A DNA stretch of 64,000 nucleotides from assembly GCA_029210045.1 (NCBI GenBank), contig JARGNX010000001.1, positions 323,600-387,599 of the forward strand, given 5' to 3'. This stretch comes from Coxiellaceae bacterium. Lineage in GTDB: Bacteria; Pseudomonadota; Gammaproteobacteria; Coxiellales; Coxiellaceae. The notes under the pieces were generated by a model. The model made no database searches and was not told the origin of the DNA. It worked only from the letters and a program-made list of their open reading frames with translations. Made by a program: the position numbers and the translations under genes. Of the stretch, positions 26,822 through 35,874 are shown piece after piece; within the stretch, counting starts at the first letter, position 1; every line of letters begins with the position of its first letter.

Positions 26822-29417
26822 TATTAGGCAGGCTTTTTTAGATTATTTTAAACAACGCGGTCACAGCATTGTGCCTAGTAGCTCGTTAATTCCCGCCAAC
26901 GATCCGACATTATTATTTACTAATGCGGGTATGGTGCAATTCAAAGAGTACTTTTTGGGTAGTGAAGCGGCGCCTTATGATTGCGCGACCAGTTCACAGC
27001 GTTGTGTACGTGCCGGTGGTAAACATAATGATTTGGAAAATGTTGGTTATACCGCACGTCATCATACTTTTTTTGAAATGTTGGGTAACTTTAGTTTTGG
27101 TAAATATTTTAAAAATGAAGCGATTGAGTTTGCATGGGATTTCTTAACTAACGTCTTAGGCCTACCAAAAGAAAAGCTATGGGTGTCGGTGTATAAAGAC
27201 GATAAAGAAAGTGAGAACATTTGGGTTAATGATATTGGTGTCAGTAAAAAACGTATTTCTCGTTGTGGTGAGAAAGATAACTTTTGGTCGATGGGGGACA
27301 CAGGCCCGTGCGGACCTTGTACTGAAATTTTCTATGATCATGGTGAAGGTATTCCAGGTGGTCCGCCGGGCTCACCTGATGAAGACGGTGATCGTTATAT
27401 TGAGATTTGGAATGTAGTGTTTATGCAATATAACCGTGATGGCATGGGAAATACGACACCGTTGCCACGCCCTTGTGTTGATACCGGTATGGGTTTAGAG
27501 CGTATTAGTGCGGTATTGCAAAATGTGCATACCAATTATGAAATTGATTTATTTGAGACATTATTAAAAGCCTTAGCGAAGATTGTCAAAACCGATGAGC
27601 TACACAATAGTTCAATGCATGCGGTGGTTGATCATATTCGCTCAGCCGCATTTTTGATTATTGATGGGGTTATTCCATCGAATGAGGGTAGGGGTTACGT
27701 ATTAAGGCGTATTATTCGTCGCGCAATCCGTCATGGCTATAAATTAGGAATAGATAACACCTTTTTTTACAAGCTTGTACAGCCATTAATTGATGCGATG
27801 GGTAAGGCTTATCCAGAGTTAATTGAGGAGCAGTCGACTATCGAGCGCCACCTTAAAGCAGAAGAACAACAGTTTGCCATAACTCTGAGTAAAGGTTTAA
27901 AAATTCTTGATCATGCCATCGTAAAGTTGCAAGACGACATGATTCCTGGTGGTGTGATATTTCAATTGTATGATACCTATGGCTTCCCATTGGATTTAAC
28001 AGCAGATATTGCACGTGAGCGTGGCTTGCAAATCGATCAAGTGGGTTTTGATCATGCGATGGATGAACAGCGTCGCCAATCGCAGCAGGCGAGTCAATTC
28101 AGTGTGGATTATACCGAAGGTTTGCATTTGCGTGATGAAACGGTTTTTACTGGGTACGATACCTTAACGGATAACGCTACGGTAACAACTTTATTGCAAG
28201 ACGGTCATCCGGTGGAGCAGTTAGGCAAGGGCGATAAGGCTGAAGTGGTTTTAGATCATACGCCTTTTTATGCGGAGTCGGGTGGTCAAGTCGGTGATAA
28301 GGGTGTATTGCGTTTCCCTCAAGGGGTATTTCAGGTTCATGATACGCAAAAGTTCGGTAAAGCGTACTTGCATATTGGTATGGTCACTGCGGGCGAGATA
28401 AAAGTAAACGAAGAGGTGTTAGCCGAGGTTGATTTAAGTCGCGAGCAGATTAAAGCTAATCATTCAGCTACGCACTTAGTCCATGAGGCGTTGCGCCGCG
28501 TGCTGGGTAAGCATGTGAAACAAAAAGGTTCGTTGGTGGATGTTCGTCGATTACGTTTTGACTTTGTGCATCATGGTGCGATGACGCGTGATGAAATTAC
28601 GGCGGTTGAGCGTATGGTTAACCAAAAGATACGAGAAAATATACCGGCAGTTGTTGAGCAAATGAATTTAGATGACGCTAAAGCACGAGGAGCTGCTGCT
28701 TTATTTGGCGAAAAATACGGTGATGTTGTGCGTGTGCTAACTTTTGGTGATTATTCTATCGAGCTGTGTGGCGGTACTCACGTTGCTCGTACAGGTGACA
28801 TTGGCTTCTTTAAAATTCTTTCCGAGGGTGCTTGTGCGTCAGGGGTTCGTCGTATTGAAGCGGTCACAGGTGAGGCGGCGGATTTATGGGTTGAGCAGCA
28901 ACAAGCAGTTCAATTGCAATTGGCGGCAACTTTAAAAACCGACCCAAATAAGGTGGCGGATAAGGTTAAGCAAATCAACGCGAAACAGCAGGAACTTGAG
29001 AAAACAGTTGAGAAGTTTAAGCAGCGTCTAGCTAGTCAACAAGGCGATGATGTGATGAATGATTTTCTTGATATCTCTGGCGTGCATGTATTAGCTAAAA
29101 AATTGGAGTCTGCAGATCGCACGAGTTTGCGTCATACGCTGGATCAGTTGAAGCAGAAAGTCAGCCCTTATGCTGTTGTGCTTGCGGCTGTGAATGATGG
29201 TAAAGTAGAGTTGGTTGCCGGCGTTGGTGGTATGGATAAGCAATATTTTACCGCTGGTGAATTACTGGGGGTTGTTGCTAGTCAAGTAGGTGGACGTGGT
29301 GGTGGTCGAGCGGATTTGGCGCAAGGTGGCGGTGATAACCCTGATAATCTTGATGCTGCTTTAAGAAGCGTGCACGAGTGGGTTGACCAAAAGATCGCAG
29401 TTAAACAACAGGGATAG
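26799..29417 (+). CDS. alaS: alanyl-tRNA synthetase
   Basis: An 872-residue class II synthetase that charges tRNA-Ala. The N-terminal catalytic core shows motif 1 around [19 protein letters not shown], and motifs 2/3 with [16 protein letters not shown] and DTGMGLERI. The editing domain has the zinc-binding [11 protein letters not shown] and the downstream C..H pair in [15 protein letters not shown]. The C-terminal C-Ala domain is glycine-rich ([14 protein letters not shown]). Length is normal (about 870-880). Start choices are ATG 26799 and ATG 26808; both lie inside the end of recX, and the second gives the usual [14 protein letters not shown] opening. Confidence 0.98.
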   Translation: MQYMTSNDIRQAFLDYFKQRGHSIVPSSSLIPANDPTLLFTNAGMVQFKEYFLGSEAAPYDCATSSQRCVRAGGKHNDLENVGYTARHHTFFEMLGNFSFGKYFKNEAIEFAWDFLTNVLGLPKEKLWVSVYKDDKESENIWVNDIGVSKKRISRCGEKDNFWSMGDTGPCGPCTEIFYDHGEGIPGGPPGSPDEDGDRYIEIWNVVFMQYNRDGMGNTTPLPRPCVDTGMGLERISAVLQNVHTNYEIDLFETLLKALAKIVKTDELHNSSMHAVVDHIRSAAFLIIDGVIPSNEGRGYVLRRIIRRAIRHGYKLGIDNTFFYKLVQPLIDAMGKAYPELIEEQSTIERHLKAEEQQFAITLSKGLKILDHAIVKLQDDMIPGGVIFQLYDTYGFPLDLTADIARERGLQIDQVGFDHAMDEQRRQSQQASQFSVDYTEGLHLRDETVFTGYDTLTDNATVTTLLQDGHPVEQLGKGDKAEVVLDHTPFYAESGGQVGDKGVLRFPQGVFQVHDTQKFGKAYLHIGMVTAGEIKVNEEVLAEVDLSREQIKANHSATHLVHEALRRVLGKHVKQKGSLVDVRRLRFDFVHHGAMTRDEITAVERMVNQKIRENIPAVVEQMNLDDAKARGAAALFGEKYGDVVRVLTFGDYSIELCGGTHVARTGDIGFFKILSEGACASGVRRIEAVTGEAADLWVEQQQAVQLQLAATLKTDPNKVADKVKQINAKQQELEKTVEKFKQRLASQQGDDVMNDFLDISGVHVLAKKLESADRTSLRHTLDQLKQKVSPYAVVLAAVNDGKVELVAGVGGMDKQYFTAGELLGVVASQVGGRGGGRADLAQGGGDNPDNLDAALRSVHEWVDQKIAVKQQG

Positions 29418-29428
29418 GATAACGCGCT

Positions 29429-30664
29429 ATGGCCGTGTTAGTACAAAAGTTTGGTGGAACCTCGGTTCGTGATATTGAAAGGATTCGAGCAATAGCTAGC
29501 CTGATTGCGCGCACGCAGCGAGAGGGGCATGATGTCGTGGTGGTAGTATCTGCCATGGCGGGTGAAACGGATCGCTTAGTCGGGTTAACGCAGCAGGCGT
29601 CGTCATTACCATCATTGCGTGAATACGATGCTTTGGTTTCTTCGGGCGAGCAAATTTCTTCAGCTTTATTGGCAATGGTTTTAATCGAAATGGGCGTGGA
29701 TGCGAGGTCGTATGCTGGTCATCAAGTGCCTATCATTACTGATAGTCGTCATAAAAAAGCACGCATCGTTAGTATCGATACGGATAGATTAAAGCAGGAT
29801 TTATCAGAAGGCGTTATTCCAATCATTGCTGGTTTTCAGGGTGTCGATGCGCATGGGCACGTGACCACCTTTGGTCGTGGTGGCTCGGATATAACTGCAG
29901 TAGCCTTGGCTGCTGCGATGTCTGCAGATGAATGCCAAATGTTAACAGATGTTGATGGTATTTATACGGCTGACCCACGTATTGTTGATTCAGCTCAGCG
30001 TTTAGATTTTTTGACTTACGAAGAAATGCTGGAGTTATCGAGTTTAGGATCGAAAGTTTTGCAAATTCGTTCACTTGAGTTCGCACAAAAATATGGTATT
30101 CCCTTGCGTGTATTGTCGAGCTTTGAGCAAGGTGCGGGAACGCTGATTAGTCGAGAGGAAAATAAGATGGAACAAGCCGTGGTGTCAGGGATTGCGTTTG
30201 ATCGTAATCAAGCGAAAATCTCTTTAATGGGCGCCTCATGCCAGGCAGAGCTGGCTAGTCGTGTATTGAATGTAATAGGTGAGGCGGGGATCGATGTTGA
30301 TTTGATCGTGCAAAACTCACCTGATAGTAATGGATGCGTTGATTTTAGTTTCACAGTGCACCGCGACGATTACACTGAAGCGCTAAAGTTAACGGAGGGT
30401 GTGGCTGAAGAGTTAGGCGCAGAGCGGGTTTGCGGCAGTGATCGCATAGCTAAAATATCGTTAGTGGGTGTTGGTATGCGCTCTCACGCTGGAGTGGCAG
30501 CTACTATGTTTGATTGCCTTAATAAGGAGGGCGTTGAAATTCAATTGATTTCAACCTCGGAGATCAAAATTTCGGCTGTCATTGATGAAGACAATTGTGC
30601 CAATGCAATCAAAGGATTACACACAGCCTTTAAATTAGATAGTCAACAAACGGTGTTAACTTGA
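29429..30664 (+). CDS. lysC: aspartokinase
   Basis: A 411-residue aspartate kinase, the first step from aspartate to lysine, methionine and threonine. It starts with the ATP-site signature VQKFGGTSVRDIERI, has the catalytic SSGEQISSALLA and TFGRGGSDITAVALA segments, and ends with two ACT domains (about 265-411) that mediate feedback inhibition, including GVGMRSHAGVAATMF. Length fits the monofunctional class. It lies 11 bp after alaS and 131 bp before csrA, the alaS-lysC-csrA order known from Pseudomonas and Legionella. Confidence 0.97.
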   Translation: MAVLVQKFGGTSVRDIERIRAIASLIARTQREGHDVVVVVSAMAGETDRLVGLTQQASSLPSLREYDALVSSGEQISSALLAMVLIEMGVDARSYAGHQVPIITDSRHKKARIVSIDTDRLKQDLSEGVIPIIAGFQGVDAHGHVTTFGRGGSDITAVALAAAMSADECQMLTDVDGIYTADPRIVDSAQRLDFLTYEEMLELSSLGSKVLQIRSLEFAQKYGIPLRVLSSFEQGAGTLISREENKMEQAVVSGIAFDRNQAKISLMGASCQAELASRVLNVIGEAGIDVDLIVQNSPDSNGCVDFSFTVHRDDYTEALKLTEGVAEELGAERVCGSDRIAKISLVGVGMRSHAGVAATMFDCLNKEGVEIQLISTSEIKISAVIDEDNCANAIKGLHTAFKLDSQQTVLT

Positions 30665-30795
30665 GATTTTTACTTTAAGATTTCTTTAATATTTCTACGA
30701 TAGAATTGATTAGCTTAATAATTATACTAAACTACATGTAAGCGTCTTTTTAATTGATCGAAGTGTACGAGACGACATGGATAAAGGAGAGGATG

Positions 30796-30999
30796 ATGCT
30801 AATTTTGACCAGACGTATTAGTGAGTCGGTTATCATAGGTGACAATGTTAAGGTTACGGTTCTGGGAGTTAAAGGCAATCAAGTTCGCTTAGGAATTGAT
30901 GCTCCAAAAGACGTTAGCGTACATCGCGAAGAGATATACGAACGAATTCAAGCCGAAAACAACGATAATACCGCTGCTCCTTCAGAAGGGCAAGAGTAA
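30796..30999 (+). CDS. csrA: carbon storage regulator CsrA
   Basis: A 67-residue RNA-binding regulator that blocks translation or alters stability of mRNAs with GGA motifs. [16 protein letters not shown] is the diagnostic N-terminus, and [22 protein letters not shown] carries the conserved RNA-binding region around HREEI. The start is the ATG at 30796 behind AAAGGAGAGG; a second ATG lies immediately before it at 30793. The 131-bp gap after lysC probably holds its own promoter. A rho-independent terminator follows. In Legionella and Coxiella, CsrA paralogues govern the switch between replicative and transmissive phases. Confidence 0.98.
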   Translation: MLILTRRISESVIIGDNVKVTVLGVKGNQVRLGIDAPKDVSVHREEIYERIQAENNDNTAAPSEGQE

Positions 31000-31035
31000 G
31001 CAATTTTACAATAGTGCGATCGTTTGATGAGATAT

Positions 31036-31066
31036 AAAAGCAGGGTGTAAAAACCCTGCTTTTTTT
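31036..31066 (+). terminator. rho-independent terminator after csrA
   Basis: The stem AAAGCAGGG / CCCTGCTTT with loop TGTAAAAA is followed by a T tract. It lies 37 bp after the csrA stop and closes the recA-to-csrA gene run. Confidence 0.9.
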
Positions 31067-31171
31067 ATAATAAACAGTTTTCTTCTGCTAAATTCAATGT
31101 TATTATTGCGCACCATGTTGACGGAACATTGGCTTGCAATAGCAGGTTTAATGGAGAATTGGCAGACTTGT

Positions 31172-31264
31172 GGAGAGGTGGCCGAGTGGCTGAAGGCGCT
31201 CCCCTGCTAAGGGAGTATGGAGTTAATACCTCCATCGAGGGTTCGAATCCCTCCCTCTCCGCCA
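31172..31264 (+). tRNA. tRNA-Ser (anticodon GCT)
   Basis: A 93-base tRNA including encoded CCA. The acceptor stem GGAGAGG pairs with CCTCTCC, the anticodon loop is CTGCTAA with GCT at 31206-31208, a long class II variable arm is typical of serine tRNAs, and the T arm is GAGGGTTCGAATCCCTC. It reads AGC/AGU codons. Confidence 0.97.
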
Positions 31265-31281
31265 GAAAACATGATTAACGC

Positions 31282-31358
31282 GCGCCCGTAGCTCAGCTGG
31301 ATAGAGTACCTGGCTACGAACTAGGCGGTCGGAGGTTCGAATCCTTCCGGGCGCGCCA
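31282..31358 (+). tRNA. tRNA-Arg (anticodon ACG)
   Basis: A 77-base tRNA including encoded CCA, 17 bp after tRNA-Ser and likely cotranscribed with it. The acceptor GCGCCCG pairs with CGGGCGC, the anticodon loop CTACGAA carries ACG (31316-31318; A34 is expected to be edited to inosine), and the T arm contains GGTTCGAATCC. Accessory genes begin just downstream. Confidence 0.97.
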
Positions 31359-31592
31359 TTTCATTCGCTTTACTCATTACATTCCTTTGTAATATCGCTT
31401 ACATGAAGTAAATTCGTGTGACGCGATTTAATGGGTGGGGTGGTTCATTACAGTACAACCTTTCTTTATGGGTGCAGATGATCCCATGGATGGTTACTTG
31501 GTAGTCTGTTTGTTAAGAAGGAGGCTCCCCTTAAAAAGCCCCACTGAATTCGACTTTTGCTTATTTTCCTATGGAAAGATGCTAACTAGCAA

Positions 31593-31919
31593 TTAGCTTG
31601 CAATGGTTAAGCGAAAGCCGAGGGCGTGTAATAGCTTCCAAATTGTATCTAGGCGTGGATTGCCGTGACCGGATAGCGTTCGGTATAGTGCCTGTCGATT
31701 AAGGTTGGTTTTTTTTGCTAGTTGAGTTAAGCCGCCTCTGGCTTGAGCAACGTGCCTGAAAGCCATTAATAAAACTTCGGCGTCACCATGTTCTTGGTAG
31801 TAATCAAGGGATTCTTTTAGATAAGCTTTGGCGTTATTTTTGTTTTGTAAGTACTTCTTAAGGTCATCCTCATAGCGTGGTAGGTGGTCAAATTTATAGG
31901 TTTTAGTCGCCATATTCAT
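31593..31919 (-). CDS. HigA-like antitoxin (addiction module antidote family)
   Basis: A 108-residue protein of the 'probable addiction module antidote' family with a C-terminal helix-turn-helix: GGLTQLAKKTNLNRQALYRT, then GNPRLDTIWKLLHALGFRL. It would bind and neutralise a HigB/RelE-type toxin and repress its own operon. The upstream toxin gene overlaps the start but is broken by a nonsense codon, so this antitoxin survives as an orphan. Start at 31919 or the in-frame ATG at 31913; both overlap the toxin's 3' end. Confidence 0.88.
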   Translation of the reverse strand: MNMATKTYKFDHLPRYEDDLKKYLQNKNNAKAYLKESLDYYQEHGDAEVLLMAFRHVAQARGGLTQLAKKTNLNRQALYRTLSGHGNPRLDTIWKLLHALGFRLTIAS

Positions 31920-32241
31920 ACTCCAGTTTAAAGGTATTTAAGTAAGTAATTGCTTTTTCGATATCATTATCTTGTCCACGCTTAATTCCGCCATGCAGTA
32001 ATAAAATAACAAGTTGATTATTAATCGGGCTGTAATACACCCTATAACCCAGGCCATAATCAATTCGTAGCTCCCAGATTCCGCTACGTAGTTGCTTGCA
32101 ATCACCGAAATTCCCATGTTCTAGCCTCGATAAGCGTGTGCGTATTTTTACTTGAGCTTGTCTATCTTTAATTTTATTTAATCATTTGTGAAATAGTGAT
32201 TTGCCTTTTTTATTTTTGTAAAATACCAGTATACGTTTCAT
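31903..32241 (-). pseudogene. HigB/RelE-type toxin inactivated by a nonsense codon
   Basis: Reading from the ATG at 32241, the first 19 codons (MKRILVFYKNKKGKSLFHK) are followed by TGA at 32182-32184. The same frame then continues without interruption for 92 codons as LNKIKDRQAQVKIRTRLSRL, EHGNFGDCKQL, WELRIDYGLGYRVYY, matching the 'addiction module killer protein' family to its end. Relatives carry Trp at the stop position (WLxxLKDRQAQ), so a single TGG-to-TGA change explains the break. Total length of 112 codons is normal for the family. TGA is a normal stop elsewhere in the window, so recoding is unlikely. It overlaps the intact antitoxin gene. Confidence 0.88.
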
Positions 32242-32341
32242 TTTACCACCCTTTGATTGTCACATATATACGACACTCTTTCAATAGCAAGTGGCTAGAT
32301 TGTATCGAGGCATTAAATAGTTAGATATCCGTATTTACGGG

Positions 32342-33262
32342 TTATGCAAAAAGTATTTCTGCGAGCTGGTCTAGATTTTTGATTTCATCCAGGGAAACCA
32401 CATCAGGAATTTTATAAAACACATCAAACGTGTGGTGTTGTGTAAGGCCGACGGCCTGTCGATACAGCGCTAAGCCGAGCGACTGTCTAGCAAAGCTTTC
32501 TGTTATGGGCCAGTTAGATGCATTAAGCAGAGTGTGAAGTAACTCTTTATCGCAAGGGAACTCTAAGCATAACTTACCGATTTCATAGTGACGATCGGTG
32601 ATCGTGGTGTCTCCCCAATCGATAATGCCACTGAGGTGTGCCTTATTTACAAAGATATGCATATAGACGATGTCGCTATTAACAAGCACTTTATCAAATG
32701 GATCGAGTGTTGCTATGAAATCATCAATTTGTTCGATTAAATGATTGGGCAATACACTTTGTCTAGCTGCCGCTTTTAAATCAAGTGAATGCCAATCTTT
32801 ATCATTTTTTAATGCGCTATTAGTGGGTAAGGCATGAATCAGATTTAGCTGTTGACCCAGTTCTTTAATGATGCTGATTTGTTGTTCGCGTGTTGGATTG
32901 GTATTTAGCCATGAGTCGCCTGCAATGCGATTTGAGATGGAATAGCCCCATGTATTGTCAGATAGGTAGCCGCTAGCTAGGATTTTTGGAGCAGCAATCT
33001 TGGGGTTGGTAGCAAGGCATTGATGTGCCGCCATTTCATTATTAAATACTTCCTGCCAATTATCTCTATAGCCAAAAAATTTAATAACTAAGTCAGTCAT
33101 AAGAAAAACTGGGTAGGTGCTATTAAAACCTGCGGTGAGAGGGGTGTTGTTATGCGCTATATCATGGCACTGTAAAACGGAGGTGATAATAGGTTGCCAG
33201 AATGAGGTGTCAGCGCAATAGCGTTTATATTCCCTGTCGGACTTTATAGTGGGTGCATTCAT
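32342..33262 (-). CDS. APH/choline-kinase-fold phosphotransferase
   Basis: A 306-residue protein of the aminoglycoside phosphotransferase fold. The C-lobe shows the catalytic loop LVNSDIVYMHIFV (193-205) with the catalytic base Asp197 and a metal ligand at His202, and the DFG-equivalent IIDWGDT with Asp215. In APH(2'')-like enzymes the loop reads HxD-x4-H; here the first His is Asn195. The substrate is unlikely to be readable from sequence: such proteins also phosphorylate choline, homoserine, sugars or nucleosides. It overlaps the upstream phytochelatin-synthase-like gene by 4 bp and is the last gene of a four-gene operon with two TauE-type exporters. Confidence 0.82.
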   Translation of the reverse strand: MNAPTIKSDREYKRYCADTSFWQPIITSVLQCHDIAHNNTPLTAGFNSTYPVFLMTDLVIKFFGYRDNWQEVFNNEMAAHQCLATNPKIAAPKILASGYLSDNTWGYSISNRIAGDSWLNTNPTREQQISIIKELGQQLNLIHALPTNSALKNDKDWHSLDLKAAARQSVLPNHLIEQIDDFIATLDPFDKVLVNSDIVYMHIFVNKAHLSGIIDWGDTTITDRHYEIGKLCLEFPCDKELLHTLLNASNWPITESFARQSLGLALYRQAVGLTQHHTFDVFYKIPDVVSLDEIKNLDQLAEILFA

Positions 33263-33990
33263 GATTTAAGTGAATGCCCCTGTACGATCAAATAGCCGCG
33301 AGATTTATGACTGGTGGTATCTACTCCGGTGCTTAGCGCTTTATAGATGCCACTGGCAGTAACCCACACAGGCGGGTATTTATAACGCGCTACATCCAGT
33401 AATAAAAAGCGATCGGATGTTTTGTTATAGGCGGCTAGTGGTGAAAAATGTCCGCAGCCTTTTTCATGGATGTATTTTCTGCAGAAATTAATGAGTATGA
33501 GTGAGTGCTTGCCGCTGACAGCTGCAATGGCATCTTTTTTAAAGTCTGCCAAAGATGCTTTGCTACCATAAATGGTTTTCACTGTGGCGGCATTTGATTG
33601 TAATAGTCCTGCAACTTCAGCTAGTGTGGCGCCTTGGTGGTATATAACAGCTGGCGTGATAACGGTTAAAGCTTTTTCATTGAAAATATTTTGTTGATTG
33701 AAGATGGTGTAGGGTGTGTGTTGTGGTGTAGTGGGTCGGTCGATGTGTAGTGCATTTAAGGCCATCACAGCACTGGCTGGACCGCAAAATGCTAGTCCTT
33801 TCTCTGTTACGAAGTAAGGGGATAATGCGAAGAAGGCTTGTTTATGGGTGGAGGTGTTAAAGAGTTGCATACCTTTTACGGAGTTGAAGTCAATCAAGTT
33901 GGTGGGCACGGGTAGGGTTGTGCCTGCTGGCGCAAATATGGGTGTAAGAATAAATAATACTAAAAGCATTATGCGGTTTAATTGTTTCAT
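33259..33990 (-). CDS. phytochelatin-synthase-like cysteine protease, exported
   Basis: A 243-residue protein with an N-terminal signal peptide (basic MKQLNR, hydrophobic core, likely cleavage near residue 22). The remainder is the bacterial phytochelatin synthase domain with the papain-like triad intact: Cys69 (LAFCGPASAVMALNAL), His181 (GCGHFSPLAAY) and Asp199 (FLLLDVARYKYPPVWV). Short bacterial members such as Nostoc alr0975 mainly hydrolyse glutathione to gamma-glutamylcysteine rather than polymerise it; that activity is expected here but not shown. It starts 19 bp after a TauE/SafE exporter gene and overlaps the APH-fold gene by 4 bp. Confidence 0.88.
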   Translation of the reverse strand: MKQLNRIMLLVLFILTPIFAPAGTTLPVPTNLIDFNSVKGMQLFNTSTHKQAFFALSPYFVTEKGLAFCGPASAVMALNALHIDRPTTPQHTPYTIFNQQNIFNEKALTVITPAVIYHQGATLAEVAGLLQSNAATVKTIYGSKASLADFKKDAIAAVSGKHSLILINFCRKYIHEKGCGHFSPLAAYNKTSDRFLLLDVARYKYPPVWVTASGIYKALSTGVDTTSHKSRGYLIVQGHSLKS

Positions 33991-34009
33991 GGGGCTTGTA
34001 TCCTTAGGG

Positions 34010-34831
34010 TTATAAATAGCTTACACAAATGGTAGCGGTCATATAGATGGCTAAAATGCATAGTACGCTGATGTACAGTGTTTTTGTGGTTTTTTCGGGG
34101 CAGTGTGTTACCCATTTTGCACCAAAGCGAGCGAATATTACTGCAAAGGGTGCAACACAAATAAAGGCTAACCAGTTTACATAGCCGATAGAAAATTGTG
34201 GTAACGGTTGTTTTAGATGCAGGCCTGAAAGAATCATTAGCACCGTTCCAGTAATGCCGATAACAATAGCGCCGGATGAGGAAATGGCTACGGCACGTTT
34301 GTATGGGTGATGTAGGATTTTATAAAATGGAACAGTTAATGTGCCGCCACCGATGCCTAGCATGACGCTGATGGTGCCAACAAAAAAAGCATAGCTGAGC
34401 ATGATCCATTGGCTGACTTTTTTGGCGGCGCCGTGCAAGTGATCCTTTTGCAGAAACAATAAAGCGATACAGCCATACATAAAGGCATTGAAGATGATCT
34501 TTAACACTAAATCGGATAATAGGTGAATAATGATTGAACCTAATAGTGCGCCGAGAAAAACAACAATACACCAACGATATATATCATGTAGTGTTATATT
34601 GCCTGATTTTACGTGTTTATGCACAGCTGAAACAGAGCCAGGAATTAGCAGTGCTAGCGAGGTACCAATAGCGGTATGCATCTCGGTGGGGATGCCTGGA
34701 TCAAACAGCTCAAACACAGTAATAAAGACAGGTACATATAGAACGCCACCACCTAGCCCAAAGAAGCCGCTGAGTATGCCACCGATACAGCCGGTGGCAA
34801 TCAGTACAATTATGTAAATAAAAATGTGCAT
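34010..34831 (-). CDS. TauE/SafE-family sulfite/anion exporter, copy 2
   Basis: A 273-residue membrane protein with about eight transmembrane helices and the duplicated TauE/SafE half-repeats (GGILSGFFGLGGGVLYVPV near the start and VMLGIGGGTLTVPFYKIL in the middle). Members export sulfite, sulfoacetate or related anions. The start is the ATG at 34831 behind AAGGAACAC; the frame continues upstream into the end of the previous gene. It is clearly a tandem duplicate of the gene just upstream, about two thirds identical by eye over the whole length. The phytochelatin-synthase-like gene follows after 19 bp. Confidence 0.88.
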   Translation of the reverse strand: MHIFIYIIVLIATGCIGGILSGFFGLGGGVLYVPVFITVFELFDPGIPTEMHTAIGTSLALLIPGSVSAVHKHVKSGNITLHDIYRWCIVVFLGALLGSIIIHLLSDLVLKIIFNAFMYGCIALLFLQKDHLHGAAKKVSQWIMLSYAFFVGTISVMLGIGGGTLTVPFYKILHHPYKRAVAISSSGAIVIGITGTVLMILSGLHLKQPLPQFSIGYVNWLAFICVAPFAVIFARFGAKWVTHCPEKTTKTLYISVLCILAIYMTATICVSYL

Positions 34832-34854
34832 GTGTTCCTTAGGGGTATTTTTTG

Positions 34855-35676
34855 TTACGCATAGGTCAAGCAAATCCTAACTGTCATATACACTGCTGAG
34901 GCTAACAACACAAGCAAGTAGAAGGCTTTTGTGACTTTTTCGGGGCAGTCGGTTACCCATTTGGCGCCTAGGTGGGCAAATACGATAGCTAGGGGTGATA
35001 CACAAACAAAAGCTAACCAGTTGACGTAACCAAAAGAGTAATGAGGCAGTGCCTGTGATATATGCGTTCCGGATACGATCATTAAGATCGCTCCGGTAAA
35101 GCCGATCACAATGGCACCAGATGATGAGACTGCAACTGCGTGTTTGTAAGGGTGGCGTAAGATTTTATAAAAAGGGACGGTTAACGTGCCACCGCCGATA
35201 CCTAACATAACGCAGATGGTGCCGACAATAAATGCATAGCTAAACATAATCCAATTGCTTACCACGCGAATAGCACCTTGCACGCCTTCTTTTTTAAAGA
35301 ATAATAGAACGATGCAGAAGTAGATAAATACATTAAATATTATTTTAAGTACAAACTCGGACAAGAAGTGCACAATAATTGATCCGAGAATTGCGCCAAA
35401 AAATACAAAAAGACACCACGTCCACACTTCGTGCAGGGAGATGTTGCCAGCTTTATAGTGCTTGTGTACTGAGGAAACTGCACCAGGAATCAATAGAGCC
35501 AAAGAGGTGCCGATAGCAGTATGCATTTCGGTGGGGATGCCTGGGTCGTAAATTTCGAATAAAGTGACGAGTACTGGGACGTAGAGTACGCCGCCGCCAA
35601 GGCCCAAAAAGCCACTTAATATGCCGCCAAAGCTGCCGGTGATAATTAGGATGATGATATAGATAAATAAGTGCAT
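34855..35676 (-). CDS. TauE/SafE-family sulfite/anion exporter, copy 1
   Basis: A 273-residue paralogue of the downstream gene with the same motifs (GGILSGFLGLGGGVLYVPV and VMLGIGGGTLTVPFYKIL) and the same length. The start is the ATG at 35676 with AAAGGAATCAAT upstream. It is first in a four-gene run (exporter, exporter, phytochelatin-synthase-like protease, APH-fold kinase) with gaps of 23, 19 and -4 bp. The 198-bp gap to the divergent type III polyketide synthase gene holds the promoter; no operator was recognised there. The substrate is unknown. The thiol-directed neighbour hints at sulfur compounds. Confidence 0.88.
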   Translation of the reverse strand: MHLFIYIIILIITGSFGGILSGFLGLGGGVLYVPVLVTLFEIYDPGIPTEMHTAIGTSLALLIPGAVSSVHKHYKAGNISLHEVWTWCLFVFFGAILGSIIVHFLSEFVLKIIFNVFIYFCIVLLFFKKEGVQGAIRVVSNWIMFSYAFIVGTICVMLGIGGGTLTVPFYKILRHPYKHAVAVSSSGAIVIGFTGAILMIVSGTHISQALPHYSFGYVNWLAFVCVSPLAIVFAHLGAKWVTDCPEKVTKAFYLLVLLASAVYMTVRICLTYA

Positions 35677-35874
35677 ATTGATTCCTTTCAATGTTGCATT
35701 TCCTGTATATCCATTGTATATGTAAATGATGTTAATTTCGATACCATTCGGCAGTCCGTTTATTATATTAATATACAGTTAGTTACAGCGCAATATTAAT
35801 TCTGTTAAGTGGTGGGATTTGAGCTAAACTCAGTGTGTGAATATAAAGTATGTAGAAATGGGTGAAGGTGAGGA

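Noticed and set aside
32182-32184. TGA within the HigB-like toxin as selenocysteine or Trp recoding
   Set aside because: TGA ends many genes here (for example the response regulator and the 4370 gene). No SECIS-like hairpin was seen after the codon, and the family residue is Trp, so a nonsense mutation is simpler.
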